Part shown: piece after piece, positions 35,901 to 47,636 of the stretch
Layout of the letters: each line of letters starts with the position of its first letter
Numbering within the stretch: position 1 is the stretch's first letter
DNA from: Prostheceraeus crozeri
Taxonomy: Eukaryota; Platyhelminthes; Polycladida; Euryleptidae
Length of the DNA stretch: 64,000 nt
Direction: 5' to 3'
Assembly: GCA_907163375.1 (NCBI GenBank)
Contig: CAJQUW010000885.1
Span: forward strand, 248,001-312,000
Notes under the pieces: model-generated
What the model was told of the DNA's origin: nothing
The model's input: the letters and a program-made list of their open reading frames with translations, nothing else
Databases searched by the model: none
Position numbers and translations under genes: made by a program

Positions 35901-38259
35901 TCTGACAAATAAACCTAAATATGGTGACAGTATAGGTTAAGTTTCGGTCAACATTTCAAGCGCACCCAAGAGCAAACAGCTGCATTACAGACATGTGGGT
36001 AAAATTGCTTTGATTCACTCAAGCTAGGATTCTCAACTTACAAACTATTGTTTTCTTTGGAGAGAGCCAAATTCTAGTGATGGAATGAACTTTTTCAATT
36101 GAACGATCAATTTCAGGCATTATATATATATTTATCCTCAGGTAAGATAGCTAACATTACTAACACAAGCTGTGAGCACCCAAACTATTTTGACATCGCT
36201 AACAACTAATAATTTTGTATGTTTAACAACCAAGAGCTCCGTCTCGGGCATTGATTAAAGATCTGAAGATGAATTTTCAAGAATCAGTTCGCATCACATA
36301 AATTGCATGTATGTTCTATCGCATACTCTTGCAATGTTGTAATTCGCTTAATTAGCTACACAATTATCTCTAGGATAAATGCTCAAAGTAGACCAAATTA
36401 GAATGATCAACCGTCAGGTGTAGTGAGTAGCTAGCCAAAATTTATGGCGAGCGCCGTGTTCTAACTCTGGCTCATGTTCCCAATTTTCGGATCTGTAACT
36501 GACTCTTGACTTTACATTACTTAAAATTTATCGTGATGCTTCCTGAACCTCGTTGAAAATATGATTCGGTTGACTTTCATTGTTTAATTAAACCGTTAAT
36601 CTTTCCTATCCAAAATCAGCACTGCAATGTGCTGCATTAATGCTCAAGCATCACTATCAAAAATGTTTACAGGTAACAACAAAAATAGGTACACGTATGA
36701 AACTTTACTTATTCGCTGAAGGACACTTTCAATACTCATGGCTTGTGTGGTGTTTTTATGGTCTCCCCTGCGAAGCTGTACGTTTGTATTATAAAGAACA
36801 GAGTTAGTGGAAAGAGAAAGTGAAAGAAAGAACACTTTCTCGATAATTTCAATTCCAAACAATAAACATGCACACTCACGTATACATCGGAACTTTCTCA
36901 CATGCAAAATCACGATTCAGTCTTACAAATGAAGGCAATACACGTTCGTACTGATAATTGGAACACGTCCAAAGACTTCTTAATCCTGACTTCGGATGTG
37001 TGTCAAAGCCTGACCCTCTGCAATTATCCTCAAAATCACTTCTCGAAACATGATCAAGTGATTTCGTTTTTCTTCGATTTCTGCTTTATTATCTTTGGAT
37101 TTCTGAGCTCTTTCAAATCTCTTCACCGGTGTCTTCATTCTCTCAAATCTTCCAACTTGAAGATGAATAGGTTGACAACAATACCTCACTTCCATCTCAT
37201 CTGCATGACTTTAATAAATGATGGTTCTTTTTTGTCATCGATTCGTAACATCCATTTAGAGTTATTATCTTTAGATCAACATAATGCAATTCGTGAAAGC
37301 TACGCGATTGTCTACAACAGACATGGATACAACTGTATTCCACAAATTTGAATGCGTATATACGTAACTCTAGACATCCATACCAAAAACTTACATCAAG
37401 TTTCCAGGATATTTTTCTTATGTTTTCTGACTGACTCATTCTATCACCTTTATTACTTTATCAGAGGAAATGACAGCCAAAAGAACCATAATCGATTAAG
37501 ATGTCTTGGGAATATACGACAAACACTTGCTATTCATCTAACGCTAAATGTAGGCATTGAAATGCGAACATCTATCTACTCTCATATGCATGCATAAAGC
37601 AGTTCAATTTGTTGCCTTGTGCCAATGAAATTTATTCCAACCTAATCCTGGACCCTTCCCAAGCAGTGCATTTTCTCGCCGGACTCAGCCGGTCAAAACA
37701 AAGAGCGGGTCCGTTTGGGCTTGTTTGAGTTTTGAAAGGTCTCGGGATAAATTCAGGCATGCTTCTAACCATGGTGTGACAATTGTAAAAGGAATTATGA
37801 TTCAATTTAAATCTTAAAGCAACCCTACTTTGATTAAGTTTATCTTTGTTATAAGGGATTCCTCATTTTTTCGATTATACGTCTTCAATGAACCCGATAC
37901 GAAGAATAGAGCCTACACATTAATTTATTTCATCAATTTAGAAAATTCAAGAATTGAGTGGCAAAAGTTACAGTCGCCTCAAATGCATGGAAGAGTAAAA
38001 ATCTAATCCATAATACAGACTTCATCAATTTTGAAGAATACTCCTCAGCGAACACATTGGCTTTGTCACTGCACTGGCAAATTGAAATAACAGCTGCAGA
38101 AAACCCTTCATCAGAAATTATCATAATATTCATTAAATCATTGCAAATTTCTAAAGCAAAATACAATATTCGCACCACCTGTCATAAAATCACACAAGGC
38201 ATCTTGAGCAATCAAATGACATTTGAACTACTTCATTTATGCAGGTGTGGCTCTTCCGC

Positions 38260-38839
38260 TGCGCTTTCTGTGCACACAGGAAAAGGCGTCTTCCATCTTC
38301 CATATCGCTCGCCGTTTTGCACATTCTTCATAAGGCGTTTTCCAGAAGTCGTGATGAGACTATTTTCATCTGCCGTCTTCAGCCTTCCATCTTGCACCTA
38401 CCGCAGTCACACTAGGGAAATCCATCTCCGATTCAGTCAGCGCTATTTTTTTACTATTAACCGTTGCTATGACAACTGTCTAACCTCTTCTCTTCCTCAT
38501 CCTTGTCCTCATCCGACATTGTGAACAAAGAGCTGTTTTCTGATTGCTTCTCTTTGCAAATCACAGTTTCCTATATCTTCCCTCAAACGTCACTTCACTT
38601 TGTTCTAATTTTAGAACAGCCTCGCGGCTGATGGAAGACGCCTGATGGAAATGGACTTTATCAGCCTTATTATTTCACGCCTTATGTCCGATGGACAGCG
38701 TGATGGACGATGGAAGTTGGAAGATGGAAGGTGGCTGATGACTTTTTCTGTGTGACGGGCTGTATTCTTTTCTACATACAATTAAAGGGAAATCCCAAAT
38801 GGAAGATGGAAGACGCCTTTCCTGTGTGACAACGGCCTT
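38260..38839. mobile_element. Harbinger-like MITE with inverted ends
   Basis: The left region, CACACAGGAAAAGGCGTCTT (38274 on), is inverted at the right end (GACGCCTTTCCTGTGTGACA, ending at about 38837 with GGCC and followed by TTA). TGGAAGATGGAAG-type words repeat inside both ends. It shares its body with 8128-8550. The outermost left bases differ from the expected terminus. The TTA after the right end fits a PIF/Harbinger target but cannot be confirmed on the left. Confidence 0.75.
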
Positions 38840-38866
38840 AACTGACAGACAGTTCCACCTCGATTA

Positions 38867-39284
38867 AGGCTGGTTTATACTTCCTCCGTATTGAGAGCGG
38901 GGACAGCTCCTGAAAGCGCAGACATCTCCGACACAAGTCTGCGTAATTTCTTGTAGGATACGGAGACTAAAAAATACGGATGCATGTACGGGTATAGTCC
39001 ATTTTGTCAGTTGCATATGTACGGAGGCTCGATTCCATGAACAGAACACAACCAGCTAGATGTCACGTGATGACATCGCTTCATCTTCAGTTTCATTGGC
39101 TCACAGTCAAACCTCAGTCGACTGAAATACGGAGACATTCAACCAAACTAATGTCTCCGTATCGTGATTTTTGACCCTCCGTTTCATGTCTGCTGATAAA
39201 AAAAATACGGACACGTCTCCGTTTTCTCACAATATTTCCCGGAGACGTCTCCGTACAAGAAACGGAGGAAGTACAAACCAGCCT
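38867..39284. mobile_element. 418-bp MITE with TTA target duplication
   Basis: Termini AGGCTGGTTTATACTTCCTC and GAGGAAGTACAAACCAGCCT are inverted. TTA flanks both sides (38864-38866 and 39285-39287), the 3-bp duplication known for PIF/Harbinger elements. The interior is full of GGAGAC(A/G)TCTCC and TACGGA words, giving it strong folding potential. No coding capacity. Confidence 0.88.
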
Positions 39285-40293
39285 TTATACTGTAGTTTGT
39301 ACATTTGCCTTGGGAAGTGCCAGATCCTTTCTTAATCTGTTTATCACCAATTTTATGTCAAAAATAGAATCCTTTTCGTTTTATGTCATATCAAAACTGA
39401 AGGTGGATATAACGGCAGCTGAAGCCGGTATGGTAATGCATTAGGGTCTGAGAAAACTTACAGTATCTTGTAATGCATTTCATTGACTTTTCATTGCGCA
39501 TATAAACACAACCGTCAGACTGCTAGCTAAATATTTGTCATTTACGTAATGCTAATGTGAAACTTTGTCATCTCTCAACACAGCTTGAATCGCCTCTTAC
39601 AGAAATCAAAGACGTAGAACGGAACTTGCATTAATGTGACACTTGTTAGCATTTTTAGTGACATGTAATAATAAGCTGTCAAGTCTTCTGTACTCTGCCT
39701 TCATAGGAGTGAAAATCCTAGCATTAAAATCCTACAGTATAAGCGGCTGAAGGCGCGTCAGCATAAGAAAACGTGAATTTAATGATAGATCTTTCGGGCA
39801 CAAATGCACACATTACCTTCAAAATGCAATCATGGACAAGTAAAATATTCTCTCCTACCTTCCTGATGACCTTTGCTCATCCCAACCACTTGATATCTAT
39901 ACTGTGTAGTTACTAAAATGATGTAGCAATATGATGTCGATTTTATTGACATGATTTATGGTTATGAGGCGTCGATGAAGCGTTGTAGGCGTTAAGTAAC
40001 AATAATATAAAGGAATATATTTAGGGAATATTATTAAGGAAATGCAATTGATAAATAAAATTGAAATTTGGGTATTCCTATGTTTTAGTTCTAACAGAAT
40101 GACGCTTCATTGTAACTTAATTTATACTAAAGATATTCTGTTGACATCGCTCATTTATGTCAAACGAATTTTACAACCGACATGACAATGGCCTTGATTG
40201 CAATGCCTTTAGATCGTTTGAAAATGAATTTTGATGTTTTCAATTTGATTAAAGATAGAAATGAAGATGACCTCAGAGTCGAAATCAACTCAC

Positions 40294-40389
40294 CTGTATC
40301 TCTAGGGCATGGTAGGCAAGAATAAGGATTATTAACACGATTGTTGAGACGGTAATGAAAGACTTGAGAACGTAGGAATATACAGAGCT
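40294..40389 (-). CDS. KCNN: SK channel exon: S2
   Basis: A 96-nt, 32-codon exon with phase 0 at both ends. The acceptor is TCTCTTTTTCAG and the donor CAG/GTGAGT. The product SSVYSYVLKSFITVSTIVLI continues with ILILAYHALEIQ, the second membrane span of SK channels. The ending YHALEIQ followed by LF in the next exon matches the conserved exon junction of animal SK genes. It connects in frame to the S1 exon, whose last residues are EVYPK, and to the S3-S5 exon. Confidence 0.95.
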
Positions 40390-40980
40390 CTGAAAAAGAG
40401 AGACAGCTTTCTGAACGAGATTGATGAACACCACAAGATGTGCAACAGGAACAGAAACAAATTCACACACATTCATGCATTCAAGTTTACATGGTGGCTT
40501 TCAAAATAGTTTCTGAAACATTTTTTGACAAATAATTTATGTATGTATTTCATGATAAAAGATTGGGCCATTTTGTAAACAAGGTCATTAGAAGTGCAAT
40601 GTCGATCCAAGTAGTGCATCCACTGTACATCAGGGTTTGAACCAGCCTTCATCCACTGTTGCTCATCACAGAACTTTTGTCGCTAGAAAATCTTTTATTG
40701 TATTGAAACTTAGAATTTTTTTGACCGTTTAAAGCTTTTTTGTGAGGACGAGATATAGATATAATGTTATATATGCTATTACTGTATCAATGTTATTATC
40801 ATATCAATGCCCATTTGGGTCATTCTTTTGATGATCTGTTTTGCTTACGTTTGATTGACTTTGGAAATGCAGTCAACATTATCATAAATCAGAAAGTAGG
40901 CCGATAACTCATCAGACTAGCAAATAAGTCATTAAGCGTATTGCTGTTCCTCGCACAAAGCATCAAACTGCGAATAATTG

Positions 40981-41596
40981 CATCAGGGATGCGGAGTCCT
41001 ATCATTTTGATAGGACTCCGACTCCGGGTGGCAAGAATATAAAGCCTACAAAGTTGGATGCATGCGACTCGGCTCCTACCATTTTGTTGCTGTGTGCTTC
41101 ATGCGGTTTTTCTCCAGTCAGGCCACCAGGCAGGAAAATCCCCCATCCTTCTCCAAAAAATGAGTACACTTTCGATTTTAATATGCGCTTTGGAGTAGCC
41201 ATCACACACGATTGATGTGAGGGTATGAGATAATGTTATCAAATAAACTACTATTTTCCTTTGTCTCTGATGTGACCTTTGGTGCGTAGGTGTGATCGAG
41301 GCTAGGAAGGCTTGTCTTCTCTACTAAATCACCGTGTGAAAAGACAATTCTTTTTTCACTATCACAGTTCATTCCCTCAACTATTACAAGCTTTGCATGC
41401 AGCAGTGTCTCTGTACTTTTGTTTGACGGAGAAAGTTGACATCAAGACAGTGACAACTATGCACGAGGATAAATATTTTGTTTGTATTATATTTCGGGTC
41501 TAGTTCTAGGCCGGAGTCCTATCATTTGATAAGACTCCGACTCCGACTCCAGCAAGAATGATAGGACTCCGGGACTCCGACTCCCTGAATTGCATC
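40981..41596. repeat. Element bounded by GGAGTCCTATCATTTTGATAGGACTCC palindromes
   Basis: A near-perfect palindrome built on GGAGTCCTATCA at 40993-41019 recurs, with extra ACTCCG units, at 41513-41586. The outer words GCATCAGGGA and TCCCTGAATTGC are also roughly inverted. The interior of about 490 bp has no recognised gene. This resembles a MITE with palindromic ends. Confidence 0.6.
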
Positions 41597-41629
41597 ATAT
41601 AGCATTGTATTGTAATAGGTGATAACTTT

Positions 41630-41765
41630 CGCTCATTCGGAGTAGCGGTAGGTATCCGATAATGTATCCGGTAGTATATAGGTAGTATAGGTTTCCGGTG
41701 GCATCGATAGGATAGCGGATATCGCTATGAGCTCTCTATGCTATCGACTTCAGTAGTAGGACTCA
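41630..41765. repeat. Degenerate short tandem repeat
   Basis: Recurring variants of GTAGGTAT, TATCCGGTAG and GATAGCGGATATCG, with an imprecise period of about 10-20 bp. Non-coding. Confidence 0.4.
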
Positions 41766-42078
41766 GTAGGACCGAAGGCCCGTCAAGGTGTACTTTTAAC
41801 TATAAACTTAGCTTCGAGGCCAAAAAACAAAAACCGGGAGTGCGGACAAAATAAACTATGTCAAAGAGAAATGAGGACATCAGATTATCGTTTACATCTC
41901 GCAATAAGGCATCTTCTCATCGTCTAGAAATGAGTAAATCCAACATGTAGAAAAATTCTCACTTCATTAATCCGAATACTTAACTTGGGACAGCTTCGTT
42001 ATCATTTTCATCTTTAGAAAAGTACTTTATCCATATATATAATGCAATATATTCAAAGAACATTGTGCCATGCAGGGC

Positions 42079-42745
42079 TTATACCACAGACGTCAGGACA
42101 TCGATGTAAGCATCTGCATTGATCCGGAGTCCTCTGTCGAAGAAATGCGGAAGCATGACATCACCGTCGCTGCTGACGATCCCAATGACCATTACTGAGG
42201 CTGGATGCTTGCTGTGCATCACCGTTGGGACGGCGACGGGATCTTCGCACTTGTCGTTCTGACGGTTCACCTTGTTGTCGTGGATGGATTTCTTCTCATA
42301 GGAGAAGAACCTCAGCATTCCAGCGCTCTTCCACCTCAGGCCATTCAACAGGGCCTGTACCTTGAGCTTTCGATTCTCCCTGGTGGCTTCCGTCAGCAGC
42401 TGGCGCCTCCGCAACACAAACGACTGATAGGCCAGATCTTCGTGCACAGATCTATGGATTGTTGATCGAGCAACGGTCACTTCTTGTGCTAGCTGCCGCA
42501 AGGATTTGCCGGGATCCTCGTCAATGGTGTTCTTCAAGTCCAACAGGAAGTCTTCGAGAGTCGTTTGTGTGGTTTCCTGTCTGCTGTCACTTGATTCTTG
42601 TCCGATGCTCCTTTCGGATGCTGTAAACGAAAGATTTCGCATACCCAAAAAATGCTATAATTTCTGGTGCGGTTTTGCCAACACGCAGACCTTCCAAAAC
42701 AGACGTCGCTCTAACTCTCGAGACATGATTGAAATTAGTTAATTT
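42079..42745 (-). pseudogene. Mariner-like transposase, truncated and catalytically damaged
   Basis: Minus-strand transposase fragment of a widespread invertebrate mariner-like family. The 189-residue frame contains a second helix-turn-helix (KSLRQLAQEVTVARSTIHRS), then VLRRRQLLTEATRENR. The first catalytic block follows as FFSYEKKS, where the family has Asp at the position of Tyr. DPVAVPTVMHSKHPASVMV and LRINADAYIDVL follow, then a stop. The second and third catalytic blocks are absent. The true N-terminus (a helix-turn-helix with LEGLRVGK and FGYAKSFVY) lies upstream to about 42745 in another frame, showing a frameshift near 42630. It is inactive on three counts: lost Asp, frameshift and truncation. 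Confidence 0.85.
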
Positions 42746-44143
42746 GCGCACACAATGCTTTAGAAACGCTTACTCATCAAACACACGCGTGATAGGTTAA
42801 CGTTTTATCAATTGTGAAAGTGACATCACGTGACGGTATATACGCGGTAGAGTTATGTAAGCACTCTGATTTTTCCGAATAACCAATTTGTTAGTCAGCA
42901 GCTACGATTAAAAGAAGTCCAGATTTAACTGGATTATGTATTATGTATGCATGTATAGTTATGCATTATCCCACTGATTTCTGGAAATATTAAATGCTCA
43001 GATTGTGCATTTATTCCCATAAAATTACTGGGATAAAACATCAACATTCCTCATAGCTTTGTATTGCCTGGTTTCGCAGATAGGCGCATGCATGCCTTCC
43101 TTGTTTTGTGGAGAAATAAACAAGTGCTCAGAGTCTACTGAAAATTAATGACATATTTCGAGGGAAGAGTGGAATAAATAGTAAAATTCATCATTATGCA
43201 CTATGTATAGAGTAATAAAGCCAATAGACACTATTTTTTATGAATATCATGGAATTAATGGGCTGCAATCCAATTATATTGATGTCTTTTTGAGAACTGC
43301 TTTAAGAGACATGAAAACTTGTATGTATTTTATGATATAAAACATAGCATCTCAAAAGTTATGTTCAGATTTCCCTCTACGATTACCGTTTCACAATTCG
43401 GCATAGCATCAACCACGAGATTCCATGTGGCTGTCAAATTAAGGTCCGATTAAAGCGGGCGATTTGCAGAATTCGTGTAATTGTGCATGAAAGTTGAGAA
43501 TATCGGATTGACCATTATTTGATAATAGTGATAATTCGATATGACAGACACAATCTGAGTTCAACCATGGGATTTCATGAAAGCACGGACATGTCTGAAT
43601 GAGCTGATAGTAAGAGAAAAAGCTTCTGGTTGATCTCAGACAGTCATCGCGAACTAATCGAGTGAAGAAGTTCTTGGCGAAGAGGGAAGATAGAGTTAGT
43701 AAAGCGGTATCATTGACGAGTACTAACTTCATGATAGAGAACTGTGTTCTCAAGTTCATGGAAAGTTCTGTAAGGACAATTTAATGATTTTTTTGTGTAA
43801 TTAAAGTTGACAGCATTTCCGATATGATCTCACATATTATACCAGCAAAATGTGAAGAGTTCAAGCATGCAAGTGAAAAGAGAGTTCTAGTAGGAAACAA
43901 AGCCACTCATAATTGACAAAATATTTCTTTTGTAACACAATTCATCTGTTGCCATCAACACTGATCAACCCTAATTATAGGAAGACATTTGAGTCTCCTT
44001 CAAGAGCAATAATATCTTTAAATGACATAAGCCAGGTCGAATAAATAATTACACAAACAAAATAAATTAACGTTTTTTTATACTCGAAAGCACTTTAGGC
44101 ATGCAGCCCTTCTTCCATGTGGCTGAGTTGTTAATAATCTTGT

Positions 44144-45754
44144 TTATTGATAATGGAAATCATACATACTATTCAATACGCACATCGAATACAACTGAAA
44201 TTTTGAAAGAACAAAGATAATGATAATAAGTAATTCGAGAAAGTTAGTCAGACGTTTGTGAAGCAAAATGCATTTATTGAACATTCTAGTGCAGTAAGGA
44301 AAGAAAGTTGATGATCGACGCATGGAATGAGACAAGGGTATCTCAAAATGACCGCTTACAGGTAACCTTCGGGGAGCCAAGTGATAGATGAAGTTTTTCG
44401 GTTTCAAGATATCTGAAAACGTTCGAAGAGCGTTTTTATCTGCACGCTCGATGAATGAAGGTAATAACCGGCAATTGCTGTAGTCACCGCAATCACAAAT
44501 GATGTAATGGCAACGTTTCCTTACTCTTTCAATTTTCCGAATTGACTTTTGAGTCATGTTCATGAACACAGGGCAATTGTACTCTAATATACTTGCAATA
44601 TATGATTTATATACTCTCAGTAGATCGTTTTTACTAACTCGAGATATTCTTTTCAGTTTTTTCAGAAGAAATATACGCTGTGATGCTTTCTTTGTCACGT
44701 TATCGATATGGGATTCCCATTTCAAATTTTGTTGGAATGTTAAACCAAGAATTTTAAGTTCAGATACAACTGTCAGCCCAGTCGGTAGATTCAGTGGACA
44801 TCCTGACTTTCCGAACACCATAAGGCGTGTTTTATCCGTGTTGAGCACTAGGCCATGGATGGAGCACCAATCTTCAATGTTTTTGATTTCAACGTGGATG
44901 CTGTCATTTACATTTGAGTCTTTATTCGATGGAATCAATAAGCAAAAGTCGTCAGCATACTTGAAGATTTTTGTGTCGATAGATTTTGATGACAAAGAAC
45001 CCATAAAAGAAGCAAAAAGAAATGTCGAGATAATGGAACCTTCAGGTACACCCGAGTAAGTAGCCTTTTCAGTTGATGACACACCGCGTAGTATTACCTT
45101 TTGCCGCCTTTCGTAGTAATAATGAATACACCAACAAATAAAGTCAGGTGGTAATTTGTTTTCTGTCAAAGATTGCAACAATTTGTCATAAGGTAACCGA
45201 TCAAAAGCCTTGCTGAGATCAAATGCTAACAGGACAACATTGTTGATATCAGGAGAGTCCAAATGCCGGCTTATTGTGTCGACTATAGCTATATGTGCGT
45301 ATAACGTTGAGCACCCAGGACGGAAGCCATATTGGTCATCACCGTATGTATTTATCAACTCTTCCTTGACTGACTCAAGGACCAGGCGTTCGAGGCATTT
45401 TGCCAAAACCGGCATCATTGAAAGAGGTCGAAGATCGCTGATGGATTTGCTTTGGCGTTTAGGTACTGGTATGATAACAGAGGATTTCCATTGCATAGGG
45501 ACTCTTACGGATGAGACGGAAAGAGAAAAGAGATGAGTGATTGGCTCTGCAAGTATATCTGCATTATCACGAAGTAGGCGAGGTGATAAAATATCATTAC
45601 CACCGCATTTTTTAACGTCAATGTTTTTCAGTAACTCGTAAACGTCGGCAACAGTTATAGCAATATTCCATCTATTTGTTTCAAAGTACGTTAATTTGTT
45701 TTCGATATCATGCCAATCCGGGGGGGGGGGCAGAGAAAGACTTCGCGAATTCAC
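44144..45754 (-). pseudogene. LINE ORF2 part: reverse transcriptase
   Basis: A 536-residue uninterrupted frame starting just downstream of a C homopolymer. Reverse transcriptase blocks appear in order: KKCGGNDILSPRLLR, WKSSVIIPVPKR, LRPLSMMPVLAKCLERLV, QYGFRPGCST, LLAFDLSKAFDRLPYDKLL (first Asp), SGVPEGSIISTFLF, and FKYADDFCLL, the catalytic YADD box. LNTDKTRLMVFG and LGLTFQQNLKWESHI follow. The C-terminal region has a Cys/His-containing stretch (RVRKRCHYIICDCGDYSNC). The catalytic residues look intact. It lost its link to the endonuclease through a frame change in the preceding C run, so the whole is a broken LINE rather than a host gene. Confidence 0.93.
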
Positions 45755-46187
45755 AATTCATAGCTTCAGCTGCAGAGATTATTGATGGTAAGGTAGAAAT
45801 TAGTGAACTCAAAATACCATAATCTTTTTTTGAATTGTTGACACTTTTCGTCATCTTCCATAAGTAATTGGGCTTTTTCTTCAGTCTCTCCAGCCAATCC
45901 CTCTTTGCTTGAGGAATCAAAGTCTTCAGTTGTTCCTTGTATTGTTGGTAACGGGAAAAATCTTTAACTCGGAAGGCTTGATGTTTCATGTTAATTAAAT
46001 GTTTCAATGTAGGTGTTATCCATTCTTTATCTGACGATTTCATTTCCACGAAGGCATAAGGAATATTGTTTTCAAGAGCATTTTGAATAAATTCATAAAA
46101 GATGTCACATTTGTCTTGTAGACTACAGTCCAATCTGTAAAATACATGCCACGGGATGGATTGAATTTCATCTCGGAATTTGATCAT
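45708..46187 (-). pseudogene. LINE ORF2 part: endonuclease-RT linker
   Basis: A 159-residue frame containing FRDEIQSIPWHVFYRLD, LQDKCDIFYEFIQ, NNIPYAFVEMKSSDKEWITP and RDWLERLKKKPNYLWKMTKS, the blocks that lie between endonuclease and reverse transcriptase in CR1-like LINEs. It ends as SAPPP within the C run at 45721-45730, where the reverse transcriptase frame takes over. A length change of that run explains the break. Confidence 0.88.
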
Positions 46188-46230
46188 GTGTTTGAAGCGA
46201 AAGTCAAGGACCTTGCGAATTTCAACAGTT

Positions 46231-46960
46231 TCAGAGCATGCAGATTCGGATTTTTGGGTCTAGATGAACGGAGTGATGGTCTGAATTGCAGAAATTACAT
46301 CCTATCCTGGGAGAATAGTACTGATCTCTTAGACTCTCGTTCATTAGAATCTTATCAAGGATCGAAGACTTTCTTGTTGGCTGGTTCACAAATTGTAGTA
46401 GATCTAAAGCATTCTCTAGCTCATCTGTAGGCAAACTGTTGAGGTCACCCAGGATGATCACCTTGTAGTCGATCATTTGATCAATGGCTGCATTCGCTGA
46501 GTTAATGATGAATTCGATTATTTCAGCGTGCTGACCGGCAGCCAAACCCGGAGGGACATAAAGCAACAAAATCAAAAGTCGTTGTCGAGGCAAGCTCATC
46601 CATTGATGTTCGATGCTAGTAGGAGAGAGTTGTAGCTGAGAAGAAATGTCGATGCAAGGTAGGCCACTTTTAACGTATAAACAAACACCACCACCACGTC
46701 TACCTCGTCTATCCATACGTATTAAGTTATAACCGGTAATTGCTACTTGATTATTCCCAATAGAGTCATTTAACCAAGTTTCAGTCAAACAAACAATTTG
46801 AGATTGAATCGACGCTAGGTAGATGCTCAGCTCATCCAATTTCGGTATGAGGGACTGAGTGTTTGCGAGAATTATGGAAGGCAGTTCAATACTCCGAGGT
46901 AAAAACTTTACCGAAAATTTTGTAATTTTTGCGCATTGTTTCGCAGAACAACTTGCCCTT
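46231..46960 (-). pseudogene. LINE ORF2 part: AP-type endonuclease
   Basis: Apurinic-type endonuclease that would nick target DNA. The frame is open upstream of 46839, including PSIILANTQSLIPKLDELS. The motifs are CLTETWLNDSI (catalytic Glu), RRGRRGGGVCLYVKSGL, LLILLLYVPPG, VIILGDLNSLP (Asp/Asn) and CNFCNSDHHSVHL (Asp-His). It ends at 46231 shortly after the SDHH block, and the next part of the protein is in another frame. Confidence 0.9.
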
Positions 46961-47459
46961 CTGCTGTCAGGTCTTCTGCTGTCATGGACAAAATATCATT
47001 AGATGAAGACATAGTTTCGCGACGTAGAAAAAAAATAAGTTGAGCGCTTCGAGCTTTGGACCTTGAGCGTAGCCGACCAGCCTAGGCTACACACGCTACA
47101 ACCACGCCAACAATGACACTTTTCCACCGTCAACTTGTATATGACCTCAGTACGGAGCAAAATACCACAGAAATCGGGTGATGATTGTAGGAGATGACCT
47201 TCAGAAAACAGACAGCTGACAACCACGCCGCCACAAGCAAATGAACAAAGATCACAGCGAAGGATCAGGGAAATGAGAAACACAGGAGAACGAAGAAAAT
47301 GCCAGAAATCGACGCTTGACAACAGGACGAGCACGACCATGTAAAAATTATCACAGATGATGACAATAATCACTTAGATCCAAGTATGAATCAGATGAAT
47401 GACGAGAGAGACAGAAGCGAACCGACCGACACAGACACTTATCATTCGTTGCTATTTAT

Positions 47460-47636
47460 CCCTTCTCTCATTCTTCTTGTGCTGAGTATTTAGCAGAAAT
47501 GCAGTACACCGCAGTACAATGCAGTGTTTAGCAGAATGAGTGTACCTATTTCAAAAGTCTTAGGTTAGACCAAGGTTTGAACCAAGGTTTCTCGGACGCG
47601 GACCGAACACTCTACCACAAGGCCACAGCGCCGGTA
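47460..47636 (-). mobile_element. tRNA-derived SINE
   Basis: The minus strand starts GGCGCTGTGGCCTTGTGGTA, with an RNA polymerase III A box (TGGCCTTGTGGTAGAGTG, 47626-47609) and a B box (GGTTCAAACC, 47583-47574) about 25 bases apart. A non-tRNA body of about 110 bp follows. It does not look like an intact tRNA gene because the 3' half does not close the acceptor stem. It lies just outside the LINE. Confidence 0.7.

Larger units (their letters stand above)
29967..40293 (-). other. SK-channel intron, 10.3 kb
   Basis: Lies between donor CAG/GTGAGT (just below 40294) and the acceptor above 29966, phase 0. Supported contents are listed separately. I see nothing recognisable in about 30545-31085, 31740-32905, 32995-38255 and 39290-40293, although several chance open frames occur. 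Confidence 0.9.
44060..47010 (-). mobile_element. CR1-like LINE, nearly full-length ORF2, inactivated
   Basis: Minus-strand non-LTR retrotransposon with an AP-type endonuclease (about 46960-46231), a linker region (46187-45708) and a reverse transcriptase (45754-44144), in that order. It ends in a short 3' UTR containing ATAAAAAAACG near 44080. It copies itself by nicking DNA and reverse transcribing its RNA at the target. Frame changes at about 46235 and at the 10-C run (45721-45730) break ORF2 into three. No ORF1 was recognised. The region up to about 47400 may be its 5' UTR. The clade is judged from sequence blocks only (CR1/L2/Rex-like). Confidence 0.88.

Noticed and set aside
36902-37351. 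149-residue plus-strand frame
   Set aside because: Low-complexity hydrophobic and Ser/Leu-rich composition without recognisable motifs.
37958-38524. 188-residue plus-strand frame
   Set aside because: Its second half is MITE sequence (38260 on) and its first half has no motif.
43439-43759. 106-residue minus-strand frame
   Set aside because: No family resemblance, no splice or start context, and AT-rich composition in which such frames occur by chance.
44556-45536. Plus-strand frames opposite the LINE
   Set aside because: They are antisense shadows of the reverse transcriptase frame.
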